The notes under the pieces are model-generated. The model was not told the DNA's origin. It saw only the letters and a program-made list of their open reading frames with translations, and ran no database searches. Of a stretch of 16,887 bases of DNA, positions 7,426 through 16,345 are shown piece by piece. A program made the translations under genes and the position numbers. How positions within the stretch are numbered: the first letter of the stretch is position 1; the number at the start of each line of letters is the position of its first letter. Origin of the DNA: Umezawaea sp039922235 (GTDB lineage Bacteria > Actinomycetota > Actinomycetes > Mycobacteriales > Pseudonocardiaceae); NCBI GenBank assembly GCA_039922235.1, contig JBDSAJ010001057.1, positions 1 to 16,887 of the forward strand, in the 5' to 3' direction.

Positions 7426-8413
7426 GCCGATCCTGGAGGTCACCGACCTCGTCAAGCACTTCCCGGTCCGCGTCGGCGTGCTGTTCAAGCGCACCATCGG
7501 CCAGGTCAAGGCCGTCGACGGCGTCTCGTTCACGCTGAACAAGGGTGAGACGCTCGGTGTGGTCGGCGAGTCCGGCTGCGGCAAGTCCACGCTGGCGCAG
7601 GTGCTGATGCGGCTGGAACCGCCGACGTCCGGCGGCGCCAAGTTCGAGGGCCGCGACATGTTCGCCATGCGCGGCTCCGAGTTGCGCAAGCTGCGGCGCG
7701 ACATCCAGATCGTGCTGCAGGACCCGTACACCTCCCTCAACCCGCGCATGACCGTCGGCGACATCGTCGGCGAGCCGTTCGAGATCCACACCGACGTGAC
7801 GCCGAAGGGTTCACGCCGCCGTGCGGTGCAGGACCTCCTCGACACCGTGGGGTTGAACCCGGAGCACATCCACCGCTACCCGCACCAGTTCTCCGGCGGC
7901 CAGCGCCAGCGCATCGGCATCGCCCGCGCGTTGGCGCTGCGCCCCAAGGTGATCGTCTGCGACGAGCCGGTGTCCGCTCTGGACGTCTCGATCCAGGCAC
8001 AGGTGATGAACCTGCTCGGCGAACTCCAGTCCGACCTGGGCCTGTCCTACGTTTTCATCGCCCACGACCTGTCCGTGGTGCGGCACCTGTCCGACCGGGT
8101 GGCCGTGATGTACCTCGGCAAGATCGTGGAAACGGGCACCGAGGACCAGATCTACGAACGCCCGACGCACCCGTACACCCAGGCGCTGCTGTCCGCGGTA
8201 CCTGTGCCCGATCCGACCCAGCGGGGTCGCCGCGACGTCATCCGGCTGACCGGCGACGTGCCGTCCCCGATCAACCCGCCGTCGGGCTGCCACTTCCGCA
8301 CCCGGTGCTGGAAGGCACAGGACATCTGCGCCACCGAGGAACCGGCGCTGATCGTCCGCACGGGCGACCACCCGAGCGCGTGCCACTTCGCCGAGGAGCG
8401 CACGGTCGTCTGA
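7418..8413 (+). CDS. Peptide ABC importer, ATPase (OppF/DppF-like)
   Basis: The 331-residue second ATPase has Walker A GESGCGKST (50-58), Q-loop Gln101, signature FSGGQRQRIGIARAL (158-172), Walker B VIVCDEP (178-184) and switch His216. Its oligopeptide C-terminal domain retains all four candidate cluster ligands: C291, C297, C304 and C322, in GCHFRTRC, DIC and ACHF. It therefore contrasts with its partner. Translation starts at GTG 7418, inside the end of the preceding gene (overlap 7418-7425), which implies coupling. It is the last gene of the operon, and a symmetrical terminator follows six bases after the stop. Confidence 0.94.
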   Translation: MAEPILEVTDLVKHFPVRVGVLFKRTIGQVKAVDGVSFTLNKGETLGVVGESGCGKSTLAQVLMRLEPPTSGGAKFEGRDMFAMRGSELRKLRRDIQIVLQDPYTSLNPRMTVGDIVGEPFEIHTDVTPKGSRRRAVQDLLDTVGLNPEHIHRYPHQFSGGQRQRIGIARALALRPKVIVCDEPVSALDVSIQAQVMNLLGELQSDLGLSYVFIAHDLSVVRHLSDRVAVMYLGKIVETGTEDQIYERPTHPYTQALLSAVPVPDPTQRGRRDVIRLTGDVPSPINPPSGCHFRTRCWKAQDICATEEPALIVRTGDHPSACHFAEERTVV

Positions 8414-8418
8414 GGGAA

Positions 8419-8453
8419 CCGTTGGGGCGCTCGGAAATCGAGCGCCCCAACGG
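8419..8453. terminator. Bidirectional terminator between importer operon and S10 peptidase
   Basis: A 15-bp perfect stem (8419-8433 with 8439-8453, loop GAAAT) fills the 41-base gap between two convergent genes. Being symmetrical, it can serve both transcripts. Confidence 0.85.
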
Positions 8454-8454
8454 G

Positions 8455-9933
8455 TCAGCGGTTCGACGCGGACTTCACGAAGTCCGCCAGGTCCTTCGAC
8501 TGCTGCACGCGCGACGGCTCGTGCACGTACATCATGTGGCCCGCCGGGTAGTACGCGGACTCGATGTTCTCCCGCAGTTCCGCCGGAATGGCCAGGTGCG
8601 CCAGCACGTGCTCGGCGGCGTAGTACGCCGTCGCGCCGTCGTGGTAGCCGAACGCGACGTGCACCTTGAGGTGCGGGTTGGTGCGCATCGCGGCCGAGAG
8701 CTTGGCCGTGACGGTGACCGCGCGGCCCTCGAACTCCTTGTAAGACCAAGGGTGCGCGGATCGGGCGATGATCTCGTACGGCAGGTCGTTGGAGTACTCC
8801 AGTTCGGCGCGCACGTAGTGGTTCAGCGCGGCCGCGTACGGGCCGAGGATGGCGGCGTACGAGGCGTCCTCGGACATCTGCTCCTGGCCGTAGTCGGTGT
8901 CCCAGCTGGTGAAGCGGCCGTCCAGCCTGCCGACGACGCGGCGCTGGTGGCGCAGCAGTTCAGTGAAGAAGCGGACGTGCTCCACGCGCAGGTTGACCCG
9001 GTCCACGTAGTCCTCGGACAGACCTGTCAGAGCGGCCAGTCGCGTGACGATGTCCGCGCGCTCGTCGGCGGTCAGCCGGTGGCCGCGGGCGAGTGCCCAC
9101 GGGTAGTCGCGCGACGCGAACTCCTCCGCCTCGGCGAGCACGTCCGCGAGTTCCCGGTCGCCGTGCAGGCCGTGGTAGTGCGCGATGGCGGCGTACGTCG
9201 GGAGGAACAGGGTGTACGGGACGTCGTTGTTCTCGTTGAAGTCGAGCGTGGTGAAGTCCAGCACCGACGAGATCAGCATCAGGCCGTTGAGGTACATGCC
9301 GTACCGGGACTGGAGGTGCTCGGCGAGGGCCGCCGCGCGCAGCGTGCCGTACGACTCGCCCGCGAGGAACTTCGGCGACATCCACCGGCCGTTGCGGGAG
9401 GTCCACAGCCGGATCACCTCGCCGACGGAGTTGATGTCACCCTGGAACCCGTGGTACTCGCCGGGCTTCTCGCCCTTGACCGCGCGGGAGTACCCCGTGG
9501 ACACCGGGTCGATGAACACCAGGTCGCTGTGTGCCAGCAGGGTCTCGGCGTTGTCGGCCAGCTCGTACGGCGGCGGCGTAAGCTCGCCGACGTCGCCGGA
9601 CACCACCCGGCGCGGCCCGAGCAGGCCCAAGTGGAGCCACACGCTGGAGGAGCCGGGGCCGCCGTTGAACGCGAACGTCACCGGCCGGGTCTTCGGGTCG
9701 GCACCGTCCAGCGTGTACGTGGTCATGAAGACCTCGGCCTTGGGCTGGTGGCCGTCGAACTTGCCTTCGGCCATCACCTCCTCGCGGAGGATGACACGCC
9801 CGGTCGTGGTGGTGTAGTTCAGCTTGCGGCGCTTGACGGTGATGCTGTGCTGGGCGCTGACGAAGTCGTCGGAAGGGATGTCCTTCTCGTCCTTCTTCTC
9901 GTCCGCCTTGTCGTCGGTGTCCTTGTCGGTCAT
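8455..9933 (-). CDS. Serine carboxypeptidase-like protein, peptidase family S10, apparently cytoplasmic
   Basis: The 492-residue alpha/beta-hydrolase should release C-terminal residues from peptides. The oxyanion-hole motif FNGGPGSSS lies at 89-97. The nucleophile is Ser194 in AGESYGT, the acid probably Asp432 in FGYHDGAT, and the base His466 in YPAGHMMY. Unlike lysosomal or secreted family members it has no signal peptide. The first 24 residues are instead a highly charged Asp/Lys/Glu stretch (MTDKDTDDKADEKKDEKD), so it probably acts in the cytosol. It faces the peptide importer across a shared terminator, and a role in degrading imported peptides is plausible but inferred. The ribosome binding site is weak (AGGG about seven bases upstream on the minus strand). 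Its start lies 30 bases from the divergent glycosylase gene. Confidence 0.9.
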   Translation of the reverse strand: MTDKDTDDKADEKKDEKDIPSDDFVSAQHSITVKRRKLNYTTTTGRVILREEVMAEGKFDGHQPKAEVFMTTYTLDGADPKTRPVTFAFNGGPGSSSVWLHLGLLGPRRVVSGDVGELTPPPYELADNAETLLAHSDLVFIDPVSTGYSRAVKGEKPGEYHGFQGDINSVGEVIRLWTSRNGRWMSPKFLAGESYGTLRAAALAEHLQSRYGMYLNGLMLISSVLDFTTLDFNENNDVPYTLFLPTYAAIAHYHGLHGDRELADVLAEAEEFASRDYPWALARGHRLTADERADIVTRLAALTGLSEDYVDRVNLRVEHVRFFTELLRHQRRVVGRLDGRFTSWDTDYGQEQMSEDASYAAILGPYAAALNHYVRAELEYSNDLPYEIIARSAHPWSYKEFEGRAVTVTAKLSAAMRTNPHLKVHVAFGYHDGATAYYAAEHVLAHLAIPAELRENIESAYYPAGHMMYVHEPSRVQQSKDLADFVKSASNR

Positions 9934-9963
9934 GGTCGAACCCTACGTTCGAAGAGGAGTGAC

Positions 9964-10656
9964 GTGCGCGCGCTCGACCAACTCGACGCGGAGGTCACCA
10001 CCTGCCGCGCCTGCCCCCGCCTGGTCGCGTGGCGCGAGGAGGTGGCACGGGTGAAGCGCGCAGCCTTCCGCGACGAGGAGTACTGGGGCCGTCCCGTCCC
10101 CGGTTTCGGACCGGCCGACGCGCACCTGGCGGTGGTCGGCCTCGCGCCCGCCGCGCACGGCGGCAACCGCACCGGCCGCATGTTCACCGGCGACCGCTCC
10201 GGCGACGTGCTGTACGCCGCCATGCACGCCGTCGGACTCGCCTCGCAGCCCACCGCGCACCACGTCGGCGACGGTCTCGAACTGTTCGGCACCCGCATCA
10301 CCGCACCGGTGAAGTGCGCGCCACCGGACAACAAGCCGACACCCCAGGAACGCGACAACTGCCGCCCGTGGCTGGTCCGCGAGCTGGAACTCCTGCGCCC
10401 CACGCTGCGCGCGGTCGTCGTGCTCGGCGGCTTCGGCTGGCAGGCACTCCTGCCGGTCCTCACCGCGTTCTGGGAAGTACCCCGCCCGCGCCCGAAGTTC
10501 GGCCACGGCGTCGAGGTCGTCCTCCCCGCGCACGACGACGGCACCCCGCTGCACCTGTTCGGCTGTTACCACGTCAGCCAGCAGAACACCTTCACCGGCA
10601 GGCTCACGCAGGCCATGGTGGAGGACGTGCTGCGCCGGGCGGCCCTGGTGCGGTGA
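9964..10656 (+). CDS. Uracil-DNA glycosylase family 5 (UdgB-like), 4Fe-4S type
   Basis: The 230-residue base-excision repair enzyme removes uracil, and in studied homologues also hypoxanthine or xanthine, from DNA. Four cysteines suited to an iron-sulfur cluster are visible: C14 and C17 (TTCRACPRL), C118 (PVKCAPP) and C133 (RDNCRPW). The family-5 motif GLAPAAHGGNRTGRMFTGD lies at 59-77. It lacks the acidic or Asn residue of other UDG families at the water-activating position, as expected for UdgB. CYHVSQQNTF with His203 is the second active-site motif. The frame is open far upstream, but the GTG at 9964 is chosen because AGAGGAG lies four bases before it and the product then begins just before the first cysteine pair, as in relatives. 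Confidence 0.9.
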   Translation: MRALDQLDAEVTTCRACPRLVAWREEVARVKRAAFRDEEYWGRPVPGFGPADAHLAVVGLAPAAHGGNRTGRMFTGDRSGDVLYAAMHAVGLASQPTAHHVGDGLELFGTRITAPVKCAPPDNKPTPQERDNCRPWLVRELELLRPTLRAVVVLGGFGWQALLPVLTAFWEVPRPRPKFGHGVEVVLPAHDDGTPLHLFGCYHVSQQNTFTGRLTQAMVEDVLRRAALVR

Positions 10657-10697
10657 AAACGTGGGCGGCGGGCGGGGTGGGCGTGCATCCTGATCAC

Positions 10698-11369
10698 ATG
10701 AGGTACCGGTGGCTGGTGCCGCTCCTGGTGGGTGCGGGGCTCGTGGTCGTGGTGTTGGCGGCGCGCGGGAGTTCGCCGATCGCCTACGACGCGCAGTTCG
10801 CCGGTCCGGTCCTGCCGACGCCCGCGACCACCGCGTCCGGTGAGGAGTCCGGGGCCGAGGGGGTCGTCAGCACGATCGGCGGGTCACTGGTCGCGCTGCT
10901 GGTCGTCGCGCTCGGGGTGCTCGTGGTGGCGTCGCTGGGCGGCGTCCTGCTGATGCTGGGGCCGCGCCGCAAGCGGGTTCGAACCGGTGCCGGTGCCGTG
11001 GTGCCCGTCGGAGGGGACGTCGAGGACACCAGCGCCGGTGCCGAGATGATGCTGTCCGGCGCCCGCAAGGGTCTTGCCGAGCTGCGGGGACGGTCGGCCG
11101 GGCCGCCGTCGGACGCCGTGGTGGCGGCGTGGCTGAGCCTGGAGGACGCGGCGGCGTCCAGCGGCGCGCCCCGGCAGGACCACCAGACGCCGACGGAGTT
11201 CACCGGCGCGCTGCTGGCCCGGTACGAGGTCGACACCGAGGCGGCCTCGACGCTGCGCGGGCTGTACCAGCGGGCCAGGTTCGGGGTTCCGGGTCAGGTG
11301 ACGGCGCGCGACGCCGATGCCGCCGCTGAGGCGCTGGAGCGCGTCGTGGCCTGCCTGGACCGCCCGTGA
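10698..11369 (+). CDS. DUF4129 membrane protein, first gene of a MoxR/DUF58 operon
   Basis: The 223-residue protein has an N-terminal membrane segment (about 5-22), a short external Ser/Thr/Glu-rich linker, a second membrane segment (about 63-88), then a basic stop (GPRRKRVR) and a cytoplasmic C-terminal domain. That domain, AWLSLEDAAASSGAPR to LYQRARFG (144-196), matches the DUF4129 pattern, including QTPTEFTGALL. Such proteins accompany MoxR ATPases and DUF58 proteins; their biochemical function is unknown. ATG 10698 has no clear Shine-Dalgarno. In-frame GTG codons at 10677 and 10683 are alternatives. The 41-base gap after the glycosylase gene could allow read-through. The end overlaps the next gene at 11366-11369. 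Confidence 0.82.
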   Translation: MRYRWLVPLLVGAGLVVVVLAARGSSPIAYDAQFAGPVLPTPATTASGEESGAEGVVSTIGGSLVALLVVALGVLVVASLGGVLLMLGPRRKRVRTGAGAVVPVGGDVEDTSAGAEMMLSGARKGLAELRGRSAGPPSDAVVAAWLSLEDAAASSGAPRQDHQTPTEFTGALLARYEVDTEAASTLRGLYQRARFGVPGQVTARDADAAAEALERVVACLDRP

Positions 11370-11826
11370 CGCCGCTGATGGGCCTGGTCCGGGCTGCTCT
11401 GCTCGCGCTCGCGGCCGGGGCGGTCGCCGGGTTCGGGCTGCTGAAACTGGGCGCGCCGGTCGAGTGGGCGGTGCTGGTCGCGCTGCCGGTCGCCGCGCTC
11501 GTGCTGCTGCTCGCCCGCCTGCCGCGCGCCACGGACATCGCCTGGTCGCCGCTGCCCGAGCACTCGTCGGGCGCCACGTCCGGTCAGGCGTCGACGCTGG
11601 CCAGCAGGCTCGACGAGGCCTCCCGCGACCACGACCGGTTCCGCTCGCGCGTCCGGCCACGCCTGCGCGCGCTCGCCGAGGCGCGGCTGCGGCAGCGCGG
11701 TGTCGCGACGCTGGCCGAAGGCCGCTCCCTGCTCGGTGACGACGCCTACCGGCTGCTCACCGACCCGAACGCCACCATGCCGAACCCCGGTGCACTGGCC
11801 GGGGTGCTCGACCGACTGGAGGACCT

Positions 11827-11830
<4 letters not shown>
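11366..11830 (+). CDS. Small membrane protein of the MoxR/DUF58 operon, function unknown
   Basis: I do not recognise a named domain in this 154-residue product. Two hydrophobic segments (about 7-27 and 32-50) form a hairpin in the membrane. A cytoplasmic Arg-rich, probably helical region follows (80-125), and the C-terminus ends LAGVLDRLEDL. A small protein of this shape sits before moxR in other actinobacterial loci, for example, from memory, a roughly 160-residue gene before moxR3 of Mycobacterium tuberculosis. Both ends overlap the neighbours by four bases (GTGA at 11366 and again at 11827), so it is almost certainly translated together with them. Confidence 0.75.
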
Positions 11831-12797
<967 letters not shown>

Positions 12798-12801
<4 letters not shown>

Positions 12802-14120
12802 GCCGGGCGGACCGCATCAGGGCCGCGTTCACCCGCGAAGCCGGGTGGCGGGCCACCGACGCGTACGCCCGTGCCGTCCTGCTCGGCGTGGGCCTGGTCG
12901 TGCTGGGTGGCCTCCTGCACAAGGTGGAACTGGTCTTCTTCGGCGCCCCGTTCCTGATCTCCGCCCTGTTCGCCCTGGCGGTCAAGGTCCACGGCACCCC
13001 AACGGTCACCGTGCGCCCGCTGCCGCGCACCACCGAGCCGGGCTCGGCGACCACCGGCATCGACGTGGACCCCGCCACCGGCACGGAACTGCTGGCCGTC
13101 CGCCTCCCCGCACCCGGCACCGCGGGCGACCTGGGCCCCGTCCACCTGCTGCCCGCGACCGCGGGCCCGATCGTGGTCAAACTGCGCCGCGAGGCCTGGG
13201 GCGACGGCGTGGACCTGCGCGCGGACCACCTCTTCGCCAGCCCGGACGCGCTGCTCGTCCACGGCCCGACCGTCGGCGTGGAACGCGGCCGCGTGGTCCT
13301 GCCGCCGGTGGACGCCCTGCCCGCGGGCCTGCTGCCCGCCCGCGCCGCGGGCCTGGTGGGCGTGCACCGCACGAGACGCCCTGGCGACTCGACCGAACTC
13401 CGCGACATCCGCGCCTTCCAGCCAGGCGACCGCCTGCGCCGCATCGACTGGCGCGTCTCCCTGCGCAGCCCGACCCTCCACGTCCGCGAGCACCACGCCG
13501 AAGCCGACGCGGACATCATCCTGGCCGTGGACACCCGCGTGGACGTGGGCCGCACGGTGGCGGACTGGTCCACCGGCCACCTCGGCCGCACCTCCAGACC
13601 GGGCGGCAGCCTGGACACGGCGGTCCGCGCGGCCGCGTCGCTGGCAGCGGGCTACCTCCACCAGGGCGACCGCGTGGGCCTGGCCGACCTGGGCCGCCCG
13701 CAGCTCGGCGCCCGTCCGGGTACCGGCAGGCGCCAGCTGCTGCGACTGCGCAACCAGCTGGTCGTCTGCGCCCGCTCGGCGGGCTGGGCCTCCCGCCCGG
13801 TGCTGCACCGCATCCCCCACGGCGCACTGGTGGTGGTCCTGTCCCCGTTCCTGGACGACCACGTGGTGGAGGTGGCGATCCAGGCCGCCAGGAGGGGCAG
13901 CCTCGTACTGGCGGTGGACGTGCTGCCCACCGACCTGGAACCCGACACCGAGACGCCGTGGGGCGCGGGAGCGGCCAGGATCATCGTCCTGGAGCAGGGA
14001 ACCAGGCTCGCCGCGATGAAGCAGCACGGCATTGCCGTCGTCCCATGGGACGAACGGGGCCACACCATCGCGGCCACCCTCCGCCGCGCCAACCGCCCTG
14101 GACGACCGGTGGTCCGATGA
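12798..14120 (+). CDS. DUF58 protein (vWA-like), MoxR partner
   Basis: The 440-residue protein has an N-terminal membrane region (about 24-63) and a beta-rich middle section. The DUF58 core lies at about 190-245: RRPGDSTELRDIRAF, then PGDRLRRIDWRVS. The vWA-like metal site, normally DxSxS, reads LAVDTRVDV (242-250), so the first Asp is kept but neither Ser is. DUF58 proteins act with MoxR ATPases in envelope-linked or metal-insertion processes that are poorly defined. GTG 12798 is selected because it forms a GTGA overlap with the moxR stop and yields MSRADRIRAAF; the longer upstream frame is a shadow of moxR. The end overlaps the last gene at 14117-14120. Confidence 0.9.
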
Positions 14121-14650
14121 CGAACCACGACAGCACCAGCCGGGCCGCGGTCCACCTGCCCGCGGGCCTCCCGGCGTGGACCCTCCGCGCGGCAGCGGCC
14201 ATCACCTGCGCCGCCATCGCCTTCCTGATGGCCGCCAACGGCATCCAGGGCATCTCCCTGATCCTCTTCGGGGTCGTCTCACTGGCCGCCGTCGCCGTCC
14301 CGGCCTCCGCCGCCCCGGCCCTCGTCATCGGCTTCGCCGCGATAGCCGTGGCCTTCACCGACGGCACCCCGTTCCGGCCATCGGTCCTCCTCCTGATCCC
14401 GCTGTTCCACCTCCTGCACACCACCTGCGCCATCGCCGCCCTGACCCCGCAGCGATCCCGCCTGCACCCGGCCGCCCTCAAGGTCCCGGCCCGTCGGTTC
14501 GCCCGGACCCAGCTCCTGGTGTTCGTCCTCGTGGGCGTGACCGCCCTGCTCCCCGCAGGGGGCACCGAGCCCGTGGTCGAGGCAGCGGGCCTCCTGACGG
14601 CCGCCGCACTGGCCGTCGCGGCGGTGGTCCTCACCCGTCCGAAACGCTGA
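14117..14650 (+). CDS. Polytopic membrane protein, last gene of the MoxR/DUF58 operon, function unknown
   Basis: The 177-residue product is mostly hydrophobic, with membrane segments at about 23-40, 44-62, 64-80, 89-108, 131-148 and 154-173. A cytoplasmic Arg/Lys-rich loop (112-130, PQRSRLHPAALKVPARRFAR) separates the fourth and fifth. No catalytic motif is visible and I do not recognise a family. The gene begins with an ATGA overlap on the DUF58 stop, has high G/C third positions and is followed by a structured terminator, so it is a true member of the operon. Small membrane proteins at this position are common in actinobacterial MoxR loci. Confidence 0.78.
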   Translation: MTNHDSTSRAAVHLPAGLPAWTLRAAAAITCAAIAFLMAANGIQGISLILFGVVSLAAVAVPASAAPALVIGFAAIAVAFTDGTPFRPSVLLLIPLFHLLHTTCAIAALTPQRSRLHPAALKVPARRFARTQLLVFVLVGVTALLPAGGTEPVVEAAGLLTAAALAVAAVVLTRPKR

Positions 14651-14701
14651 GAAGACGCTCAGCCGAACCTGAGCCTCTGGATCGATCCTCTCAGCGCTTT
14701 T
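14645..14701 (+). terminator. Branched hairpin terminator with T-tail after the MoxR operon
   Basis: An outer stem (14645-14652 with 14689-14696, 8 pairs) encloses a hairpin (14657-14662 with 14669-14674) and a self-complementary decamer GGATCGATCC (14679-14688). TTTT follows at 14698-14701. The outer stem overlaps the TGA stop codon. The rest of the gap, 14702-14821, holds only a short ATTCG/CGAAT inverted repeat (14778-14793) that could be an operator. Confidence 0.6.
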
Positions 14702-14821
14702 CCGCCCTGGGAAGTCGCACCGCAGGTCAGCGCCAGGGGTGTCGGCGATCACCCGGCGACCGTGGTCACAACAGGCCATTCGAACGCGCGAATCCGGGGG
14801 TTCCGGTGTCACCATGTGCGT

Positions 14822-16147
14822 ATGGCTGCTGTGAAGTCGCAACCCACGAGGATCGTCATCGTCGGCGGTGGGTACGTCGGTATGTACACCGCACTGGGGT
14901 TGCAGAAGAAACTGCGTTCCGGTGAGGCGTCGGTGACCGTTGTCGACCCGCAGCCTCACATGACCTACCAGCCCTTCCTCCCCGAGGCCGCGGCCGGTTC
15001 CATCGAGCCGCGCCACGTGGTCGTGCCGCTGCGCAAGGTCCTCAACCGCTGCCACGTCGTGACCGGCCGCGTGACGAGGATCGAGCACGCGACCAAGTCC
15101 GTCACCCTCGAAACCGCCGACGGCCACGTCGAGACGCTCGAGTACGACGTGCTGGTCAACGCGCTCGGCTCGATCGCCCGCACGCTGCCCATCCCCGGCC
15201 TGGCCGAGCAGGGCATCGGCGTGAAGACCATCGGCGAGGCCATCTACATCCGCAACCACGTGCTGTCGCGCCTCGACCAGGCCGCGAGCACCCGTGACCC
15301 GGAGGTGCGGCGCAGGCTGCTCAGCTTCGTCGTCATCGGCGGCGGCTTCGCGGGCATCGAGACGCTGGCGGAGCTGGAGGACATGGCCCGCTACGCGCTG
15401 CGCTACTACACCCAGCTCAAGCCCGAGGACATGAACTGGGTGCTGGTCGAGGCCACCAAGCGGGTCATGCCCGAGGTGAGCGAGAAGATGGGCGTCTACA
15501 CCGTCCAGCAGCTCGAGAAGCGCGGCATGAAGGTCTTCCTGGACACCCGCGTGAAGACCATGGAGAACGGCCACGTCGTCCTGGACGACGGCACCGAGTT
15601 CGACAGCGACACGATCATCTGGACCGCGGGCGTCAAGGCGAACCCGGTCCTGCGCAACACCGACCTGCCGCTCGACGAGCGCGGCCGGGTGCGCTGCACG
15701 GCGAAGCTCCAGGTCGAAGGCCTGGCGGGCGTCTGGTCGGCGGGTGACTGCTCGGCCGTGCCGGACCTGTCGCGCACCGAGGAAGACCCGATGGCGACCT
15801 GCAGCCCGTCGGCCCAGCACGCGGTGCGGCAGAGCAAGGTGCTCGTCGCGAACCTCGTGGCGAGCCTGCGCGGCAAGCCGCAGAAGGACTACTTCCACAA
15901 GTACATCGGCTCGGTCGCCGGGCTCGGCCTGTACAAGGGTGTCGCGGACGTCTACGGCATCAAGATGAAGGGCCTGCTGGCCTGGCTGGCGCACCGCGGC
16001 TACCACGTCGCGAAGATGCCCACCTTCAACCGCAAGTTCCGTGTTCTCATGGACTGGCTGCTCGCGTTCGTCAACGGTCGCGAGGTCGTCGCCCTGGGTC
16101 AGATCAACGACCCGAAGGCGGAGTTCGACCGCGCCTCCAAGAGCTGA
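14822..16147 (+). CDS. ndh: Type II NADH dehydrogenase (NDH-2), FAD-dependent, non-proton-pumping
   Basis: The 441-residue enzyme passes electrons from NADH to the membrane quinone pool without pumping protons. The FAD-binding glycine motif is IVIVGGGYVGMYTA (11-24). The NADH-binding motif is VVIGGGFAGIE (170-180), ending in Glu180 as expected for NAD(H) preference. WTAGVKANP (267-275) and AGDCSAVPD (307-315) are the usual FAD-contact segments. AQHAVRQ (331-337) corresponds to the AQxAxQ quinone-site motif of the family. The C-terminal region from about 380 should bind the membrane surface. ATG 14822 has no clear Shine-Dalgarno; GTG 14816 and GTG 14762 are in frame, but homologues begin just before the glycine motif. 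It is a single-gene unit with a strong terminator. Confidence 0.9.
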   Translation: MAAVKSQPTRIVIVGGGYVGMYTALGLQKKLRSGEASVTVVDPQPHMTYQPFLPEAAAGSIEPRHVVVPLRKVLNRCHVVTGRVTRIEHATKSVTLETADGHVETLEYDVLVNALGSIARTLPIPGLAEQGIGVKTIGEAIYIRNHVLSRLDQAASTRDPEVRRRLLSFVVIGGGFAGIETLAELEDMARYALRYYTQLKPEDMNWVLVEATKRVMPEVSEKMGVYTVQQLEKRGMKVFLDTRVKTMENGHVVLDDGTEFDSDTIIWTAGVKANPVLRNTDLPLDERGRVRCTAKLQVEGLAGVWSAGDCSAVPDLSRTEEDPMATCSPSAQHAVRQSKVLVANLVASLRGKPQKDYFHKYIGSVAGLGLYKGVADVYGIKMKGLLAWLAHRGYHVAKMPTFNRKFRVLMDWLLAFVNGREVVALGQINDPKAEFDRASKS

Positions 16148-16155
16148 CACTCCTC

Positions 16156-16204
16156 ACGGGTGTCACTCGGCTGCGCCGTTCGGTGGCAGACGAGTGACAC
16201 CCGT
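16156..16204 (+). terminator. Long hairpin terminator after ndh
   Basis: Bases 16156-16169 pair perfectly with 16191-16204 (14 pairs). The 21-base loop itself folds further (CTGC 16171-16174 with GCAG 16186-16189). It begins eight bases after the ndh stop and isolates that gene from the locus to the right. Confidence 0.85.
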
Positions 16205-16216
16205 ATGGCTTAGTGA

Positions 16217-16279
16217 CGTAACTTGAGCCCCCAGATAGAGCAATCTTGGGCGACCAGTCTTGACATTGCGTAACGTGAA
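16217..16279 (+). repeat. Direct repeat CGTAACNTGA, two copies 52 bases apart
   Basis: CGTAACTTGA at 16217-16226 and CGTAACGTGA at 16269-16278 match at nine of ten positions. Their starts are 52 bases apart, close to five helical turns. They flank the TTGACA box and could be a regulator's binding sites. The region is clearly poorer in G+C than the rest of the window. Confidence 0.4.
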
Positions 16280-16288
16280 CCTGAGACT
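16260..16288 (+). promoter_or_regulatory. Candidate promoter of the putative peptide locus
   Basis: TTGACA at 16260-16265 is a perfect -35 consensus. The hexamer 17 bases later is GAGACT (16283-16288), a weak -10. An alternative -10, TAACGT (16271-16276), is better but too close to this -35. Either would start transcription upstream of the small ORF. Confidence 0.45.
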
Positions 16289-16330
16289 ACTGCTTGTGTG
16301 TCACCTGAAAGCGTGATGCGCGCGTTGGGG

Positions 16331-16340
16331 AAAGAGGTGA
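16331..16340 (+). promoter_or_regulatory. Near-consensus Shine-Dalgarno for the 40-codon ORF
   Basis: AAAGAGGTGA differs from the full anti-SD complement AAGGAGGTGA at one base and lies five bases before ATG 16346. It is the best ribosome binding site in the window and decides the start over the in-frame GTG 16298, ATG 16316 and GTG 16337. Confidence 0.65.
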
Positions 16341-16345
16341 CCGCG

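Noticed and set aside
8305..9963. In-frame upstream extension of the uracil-DNA glycosylase frame (about 550 extra codons)
   Set aside because: The extension is antisense to the S10 peptidase and crosses a terminator hairpin. GTG 9964 has a Shine-Dalgarno and gives the family length.
14778..14793. ATTCG/CGAAT inverted repeat before ndh considered as a Rex (NADH-sensing) operator
   Set aside because: It lacks the TGTGAA/TTCACA half-sites expected of Rex. It may still be another operator, but nothing identifies it.
14279..16150. 623-codon minus-strand frame opposite ndh
   Set aside because: It is antisense to a clear NADH dehydrogenase gene, has biased composition and spans an intergenic terminator.
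16275..16316. 13-codon GTG ORF (MNLRLLLVCHLKA) that might be a leader peptide
   Set aside because: It has no Shine-Dalgarno, is very short, and could overlap the promoter. Chance is sufficient explanation.
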